DNA of 64,000 nt from Bradyrhizobium lablabi (GTDB lineage: Bacteria; Pseudomonadota; Alphaproteobacteria; Rhizobiales; Xanthobacteraceae): positions 992,001 through 1,056,000 of the forward strand of contig NZ_JAFCJK010000001.1 in the NCBI RefSeq assembly GCF_018131005.1. Reading direction: 5' to 3'. Positions 59,995 through 64,000 of this stretch are shown one piece after another. The notes beneath the pieces were generated by a model. That model was not told where the DNA came from, made no database searches, and saw only the letters and a program-made list of their open reading frames with translations. The position numbers and the translations under genes are program-made. Position 1 is the stretch's first letter. Every line of letters starts with the position of its first letter.

Positions 59995-60525
59995 TCAGAG
60001 CGCTTCTATTGCTGGCTTGCCGCAGATCGCGAAAGCTACGGATCTGCGAGAAGCGGTTTGCCGAACGCGTTGCAAGACAGCGGTGCTTGTCAGCCAAAGC
60101 TTGAAGTTGGCCGTCTCAACCTTTTTGTGGCGACAGAGAAGAGCATTTATTCTATCTCGGCCGTATACGTCGGATTGTCGTTTGAGGTAGGGCTTGAAAA
60201 GCTTAGCGAGCGCCTTGGTATTCGCCGGGCTTAGGCCGAGCGATGTGGCCAAAACGTAGCGCTTAGGCGCAAGCGCGCGGACTTTCGGCAGCTCCTCCTT
60301 TTTGAGATGAGCAAGCAGCTTGGCGAACATCGTGTTGGGCATGTGCTTGCATTGGACGATCGTTTCCTCTTTGGAATCGGAAAAGGCACGGAGATCGACC
60401 CCGCCGTCGCGCCCGGGCGTGAAGATTTCGAAGCTCGCCTTCCAATCAGCTTGCAAGAGGTCGAGGATAAGCTCTTCGAAGTCGAAGGCCGATAAGCGGG
60501 TGAAGTCATAGGCGGGCATGCGCAA
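59995..60525 (-). pseudogene. N-terminal restriction-endonuclease-like domain of a broken gene
   Basis: About 176 residues from ATG near 60525 (or 60519). The domain has YDFTRLSAFDFEELILDLLQAD, then GRDGGVDLRAFS...TIVQCKH, the PD-(D/E)XK active-site pattern (Asp, then Gln-x-Lys), and ANFKLWLTSTAVLQRV. This is the Mrr-like N-terminus found fused to STAND NTPases in anti-phage proteins (family knowledge). The P-loop NTPase domain that normally follows is missing, and the frame ends in TGA. A remnant C-terminus follows in the same frame. Probably not functional. Confidence 0.65.
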
Positions 60526-60528
60526 TGC

Positions 60529-60850
60529 TTAACGGATTCCATTGCCGCCCTTGCCGGCGGAGAGGTTGGCCCGGATCCCTGCCAAAAGGAGCGCGATCGT
60601 TGCCAGCCTTTGCTGGCCATCCACGACCTGGCCTTCCGGTTTGATCAGAACGATGTCTCCGAGGAAACAGGGGAAAACGTCCTCGTCTGATTCTTGCGCC
60701 CTGGCAGCATCCCACAGATTGTAGAAAAGATCCCGGGCCTGCTCGGAGGTCCACGTGTAAGGCCGCTGAAATCCTAGAAATCTCGAATACATATTCGCCG
60801 CCGAAGGTTTTCGAGATCGGCTGCTCGTGCGCTGGCAGTGGCGATGCCAA
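60529..60850 (-). pseudogene. DUF262 (GmrSD-type) restriction gene, frameshifted and truncated
   Basis: The start, TTG at 60850 with GGGGAGGAAACG upstream, reads ISKTFGGEYVFEI, the usual DUF262 opening. The conserved motif FQRPYTWTSEQA follows in another frame, so a frameshift lies near 60785. The ParB-like active-site segment continues (FLGDIVLIKPEGQVVDGQQRLATIALLLAG) and ends at AGKGG. Only about 107 codons remain of a protein normally 500-700 long. It is adjacent to the broken nuclease gene on the same strand. Confidence 0.7.
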
Positions 60851-61064
60851 ATCGTTTCCTCCCCAAGTGTAAGAAGGATTGCATTAGGACTAGGGGTTGC
60901 CGAGGCGCGATTCCCGCGTCGACGCGGATTTCCAGCGGTCATTGCTCAGCGGAGCAGCTTGCTCTTCCTGTTCTATCCGGATGACTATCGGGGTAGATTG
61001 TATTTCATTGCGCCACAAGTGATGCCTCCGCTAAATATGCGCGAGGTTTCATAGGGGGGCTATC

Positions 61065-63152
61065 GTGGCTGTATTGAGCATCAAGATATCGAATTGCAAC
61101 AGCATCGACGACGCAACGATCAGGATCACCGAAGGCGCGCTGAATATTAAGTACGGTCCAAATGGGCTCGGCAAAAGCACGTTGGCGAAGGCAATTGTAG
61201 GCCAAATACGGGCCGATGGCACGCTTCAGAATCTTGTCCCTTTCAAGAATCGCGGAAAGGCGGGTGTGGGCGCGCCGACCGTTGAAGGTGTTGACAGTCT
61301 GAAGTCCGCGCTGGTTTTCGATGAGGAATTTGTACAGCAATTCGCCTTTCAAAAGGATGAGGTCGTCAAAAATAGCTTCGAAATCTTCATCCGGACACCG
61401 GAGTATTTGACGGAAATAGCTGAAATCGATGCTTTGCTGGCCGGGATAAAGAAAGCTTTCGCCGCTAACGCCGACATTGGACAGGTCATCAGCGATTTGA
61501 AAGAGCTGCGCGAAGCGTTCGGTAAATCTTCCAAGACAGGCAGCATTCCAAAAAGCAGCAAGATACACAAGGCATTCGGTTCCGGAAATAAGATCGCGAA
61601 CATTCCCGATGCGCTGAAACCGTTCGAGACTTTCATCAAGAGTCAAGAGCCTGCCAAGTGGATCGCCTGGCAGATCAAAGGAAATGAATTTCTTCAACTC
61701 GAGGACCGTTGTCCTTATTGCTCGACAACGCTGACGGAGACAGGACAAAAAGAAACTGCCTTGGCCGTCGAGAGGGAGTATGACGCAACGGCTGTAGGCC
61801 ACCTGAATGCCTTAAAGGCCGTCATCGACCGGCTGGGAAAGTACTTCAGCGAGAAATGCCGGGATAATCTCGACAAGGTGACAAAGGCTAAAATTGAGCT
61901 GACGGCCCAGGAGAACAGTTTTCTAACCGGCCTGAAGGCGGATATTGATGGACTGATTGAGAAGCTGGAAGCGCTGCGGACCATATCCTTCTTTTCTCTC
62001 CGAGACGTTGCGGAAATCAGCGATCGACTGACTCCCTTGAAGATAGACCTTAGCCTTATCGACAAGCTGGATTCTCAAGAGACAAGGGTAACGGTAGATC
62101 CAATCAATGAGCAGCTCGACGGTCTTATAGCCAAGGTCGGAAGCCTGAAAGGCAGGATTAATCGGCATAAGGCGAAGATAAAGAAAGCGATTGATGAGAA
62201 CCAGAGCAGCATAAACGGCTTTCTTCGGTCGGCAGGTTATAGATACGCAGTGGAGATCGTTGCCGAACCGGATACCTATAAAATGAAGCTGGTTCATCAG
62301 GATCTGGGCGGCCACATCGAAATGGCATCGCAACACCTGAGTTATGGCGAGAAAAATGCCTTCGCGCTCGTTCTGTTTATGCATCAGGTCCTTAGCGAAA
62401 AGCCGGATCTTATCATCCTCGACGACCCTATCTCCTCTTTCGACAAGAACAAGAAGTTCGCTATCCTGCACGAGTTGTTCCGCGGAAGGGCGAGTCTCCG
62501 GGACAAGACCACTCTTATGCTGACTCATGACATCGAGCCGGCGATTGATGTGATCAAGAGCACGAACGCCATCTTTCAGGGGGCGCAACCTTCGGCGACT
62601 TTCCTGTCGTCCCGGGCTGGAATCGTCAAAGAAGTTCCGGTCGAACGGCAGGATATTCAGACCTTCGCAAAGATCTGCAAAGACAACGTCGCGTCTCTGG
62701 CTGATCCCCTTATCAAGTCCATCTATCTGCGGCGTGAGTTCGAGCTGCGAGACGATATGGGGCTGGAGTACAACCTGTTAGCCAGTCTCTTTAAGGGGAG
62801 AGAGATGCCGACCGTAAAGTCCGCGACCGGTAGCCGAGATATGACGCCACAGGAGAAGATGCAGGCCGAAGCAAAAATACAGGTCGATTTTCCAGGATTT
62901 GAATACGATGTGCTCGTGACCGAAGCAAGAAACGAGGAAGCTATCAAAGCTAAATTCCACGCCACCGACGTTGGTTACGAAAAAATTCAAATATTCCGGA
63001 TTCTAGGCGGTGATCACGAGGACAATGTAATCCGAAAATTCATCAACGAGTCTTATCACATCGAGAATGAGTATGTAATGCAGCTTAATCCGCATAAATT
63101 CGAGAGCATTCCGGAGTATGTCGTCGAAGAGTGCTCGCGTCTCCTGACCTGA
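61065..63152 (+). CDS. SMC/Rad50-like AAA ATPase with zinc hook (PrrC/RloC-type), candidate defence protein
   Basis: A 695-residue cytosolic ATPase. Walker A GPNGLGKST (31-39) is followed by a long coiled-coil region with CPYC at Cys216-Cys219, a Rad50-like zinc hook. The ABC signature LSYGEKNAFAL (425-435), Walker B IILDDPISSFD (Asp453-454) and the switch His488 in MLTHD follow; about 200 C-terminal residues form an unassigned effector-like domain ending EYVVEECSRLLT. The signature and DDPISSFD pattern match AAA_13 (PrrC/RloC) anti-phage anticodon nucleases, but I see no certain nuclease triad. Start GTG at 61065 has AGGGGGG upstream. It is the only intact gene in a tRNA-linked island with lower GC than its neighbours. 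Confidence 0.8.
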   Translation: MAVLSIKISNCNSIDDATIRITEGALNIKYGPNGLGKSTLAKAIVGQIRADGTLQNLVPFKNRGKAGVGAPTVEGVDSLKSALVFDEEFVQQFAFQKDEVVKNSFEIFIRTPEYLTEIAEIDALLAGIKKAFAANADIGQVISDLKELREAFGKSSKTGSIPKSSKIHKAFGSGNKIANIPDALKPFETFIKSQEPAKWIAWQIKGNEFLQLEDRCPYCSTTLTETGQKETALAVEREYDATAVGHLNALKAVIDRLGKYFSEKCRDNLDKVTKAKIELTAQENSFLTGLKADIDGLIEKLEALRTISFFSLRDVAEISDRLTPLKIDLSLIDKLDSQETRVTVDPINEQLDGLIAKVGSLKGRINRHKAKIKKAIDENQSSINGFLRSAGYRYAVEIVAEPDTYKMKLVHQDLGGHIEMASQHLSYGEKNAFALVLFMHQVLSEKPDLIILDDPISSFDKNKKFAILHELFRGRASLRDKTTLMLTHDIEPAIDVIKSTNAIFQGAQPSATFLSSRAGIVKEVPVERQDIQTFAKICKDNVASLADPLIKSIYLRREFELRDDMGLEYNLLASLFKGREMPTVKSATGSRDMTPQEKMQAEAKIQVDFPGFEYDVLVTEARNEEAIKAKFHATDVGYEKIQIFRILGGDHEDNVIRKFINESYHIENEYVMQLNPHKFESIPEYVVEECSRLLT

Positions 63153-63741
63153 TCGACAGCGGTGCCAGCTCGTTTTTTCGGACGAGAAGTGCGTCCGTGC
63201 AACAAGGTGCGGATTGGAGAAAGATTGTCGCAAAAAGAGTCTTCGCCGAAAATGGAAACAGTTCGCTCACTGATAAGCTTTGACCAAAGCTTATCAGCGA
63301 ACAAATTCCATAATGCTGGGCGAATCAGGACCGATAGCAGACGCATCAGGGCGAGTGGACCCCTAAAAGTTCAAACGAGTTGATTTGAGCCAATAGCAAG
63401 TCCGCTCAGTCTAGGACACTCCGGCTGCCCACCCTCGACTGGCGTGCAAGTCGTATTTTGACTCATCTCTGACATTCGCTTCGGGTGCAGCATGCGAACT
63501 ATTGATCATAATGGAATGGTTAACTGGGCTAATGCCCTTCGGGTGGAATCGACGGATCAGTCTACAGGGTGATCGGCGCGTTCTTCTGGCTGACCAGACG
63601 TGCGCCGATGCGTCTTCAACCTCGCCTCGCTCGACGGCCTCATGTAAGAGGCATTTTGGGCATGAATTTTTTTGTGCTCCTGTCGATTTTGCCAACCCTC
63701 GTTCGTCGTCGTGTGATCAAACCAACAAACGAAAGATACCC
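63153..63741. other. Intergenic region with a long hairpin, no supported gene
   Basis: About 590 bases. The main feature is the inverted repeat at 63261-63302. Otherwise no gene or RNA is recognised. Confidence 0.5.
63261..63302. repeat. Long inverted repeat (hairpin)
   Basis: TGATAAGCTTT at 63271-63281 pairs perfectly with AAAGCTTATCA at 63286-63296 (4-base loop GACC). Outside this, GTTCGC at 63261-63266 pairs with GCGAAC at 63297-63302 with a 4-base bulge. It lies 109 bases after the ATPase gene. It has no T-tract, so a mobile-element end or recombination site is as likely as a terminator. Confidence 0.65.
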
Positions 63742-64000
63742 ATGCGTTTCATGATGCTGATGATCCCCGGCGGCTACCAATCCGCGAAGCCCGACGTCAT
63801 GCCCAGCGCTGAGGCGGTGCAGGCGATGATGAAATACAATGAGGAGCTGAAGAAGGCCGGCGTGCTGCTGTCCCTGGAAGGGCTTCATCCGCCGTCCTCA
63901 GGCGCTCGGGTCAGCTTCAAGGGTGGAAAGCCTGTGGTGACCGACGGCCCCTTCGCGGAAGTGAAGGAAGTGCTGGGCGGCTACTGGCTGATCGACGTGC
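63742..64000 (+). CDS. YciI family protein (C-terminus outside window)
   Basis: The first 86 residues of a YciI/DGPF-domain protein. MRFMMLMIPGGYQSAKPDVMPSAEAV and VTDGPFAEVKEVLGGYWLID are typical of this family of small dimeric proteins, some of which act with sigma factors or as YciI-type hydrolases; function unknown. ATG at 63742 is the family start. Codon use looks like the core genome again. Confidence 0.88.
   Translation, partial: MRFMMLMIPGGYQSAKPDVMPSAEAVQAMMKYNEELKKAGVLLSLEGLHPPSSGARVSFKGGKPVVTDGPFAEVKEVLGGYWLIDV

Noticed and set aside
60827..61054. A plus-strand frame of 75 codons before the ATPase
   Set aside because: It overlaps the DUF262 start region in antisense, has no site and no family-like residues.
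63350..63375. A GTGGACCCCTAAAAG block resembling an insertion-sequence end
   Set aside because: Too short and without a partner end or transposase; could be chance.

Overview
The window looks like chromosome of a high-GC alphaproteobacterium, most likely Bradyrhizobium or a close relative (Nitrobacteraceae). This is inferred from the hrcA-grpE / dnaK-dnaJ layout, the Sinorhizobium-type phosphatidylethanolamine N-methyltransferase beside dnaJ, the COG4223-hemY pair, and a family of ~129-bp intergenic repeats of the 'gcatgatccggaaaag' type. About 55 protein genes, one intact tRNA and three broken genes can be supported.

Layout. 1-2012: a hybrid sensor kinase cut by the window edge. 2167-7904: an exported hypothetical protein, comM, a Tat-exported metallo-hydrolase, then rsmI-yraN-gshB, divergent from an LpoA-like lipoprotein. 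9450-12017: rph-rdgB-hemW on the minus strand, divergent from the heat-shock genes hrcA-grpE. A Tat-exported nicotinamidase and a secreted protein of unknown function separate these from dnaK-dnaJ. 19630-24009: pmtA, an FMN reductase, pyrF, a DUF1330 protein, dapB, gpmA and an acetyltransferase. 24119-26385: an Ada/Ogt-like repair protein, a DUF2244 protein and endonuclease III.

26449-32570 is a probable secondary-metabolite and efflux region. It holds an EmrA/EmrB pair, then a translationally coupled cassette of type III polyketide synthase, isoprenylcysteine-methyltransferase-like enzyme and MFS exporter. 32692-38567: a CysZ/EI24 membrane protein, a CoA-transferase with an HMG-CoA lyase, and nikR facing a TonB-dependent receptor across an exact GTATGA-N16-TCATAC NikR operator. 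38700-43676: purH, a heparinase-family protein and rsmB. 43851-58102: SdhAF4-like protein, nuclease-fold protein, L,D-transpeptidase, acs, a DUF2059 protein, topoisomerase IB, a transglutaminase, gpsA-EVE, tsaD, hemD, COG4223 and hemY.

58306-63152 is an accessory island beside tRNA-Thr(CGT). It contains two tRNA 3'-end scars, a broken restriction-nuclease/STAND-like gene, a broken DUF262 (GmrSD-type) gene and one intact SMC/Rad50-like ATPase with a CPYC zinc-hook motif and PrrC/RloC-type ATPase signatures. This is the best candidate for an uncharacterised defence system. A long hairpin follows it, and the window ends inside a YciI-family gene.

Two results stand out besides the island. The NikR operator implies nickel-controlled outer-membrane uptake through a receptor whose start is a TTG. 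The repeat family has CTAAAGC ends that supply the stop codons of at least six flanking genes.
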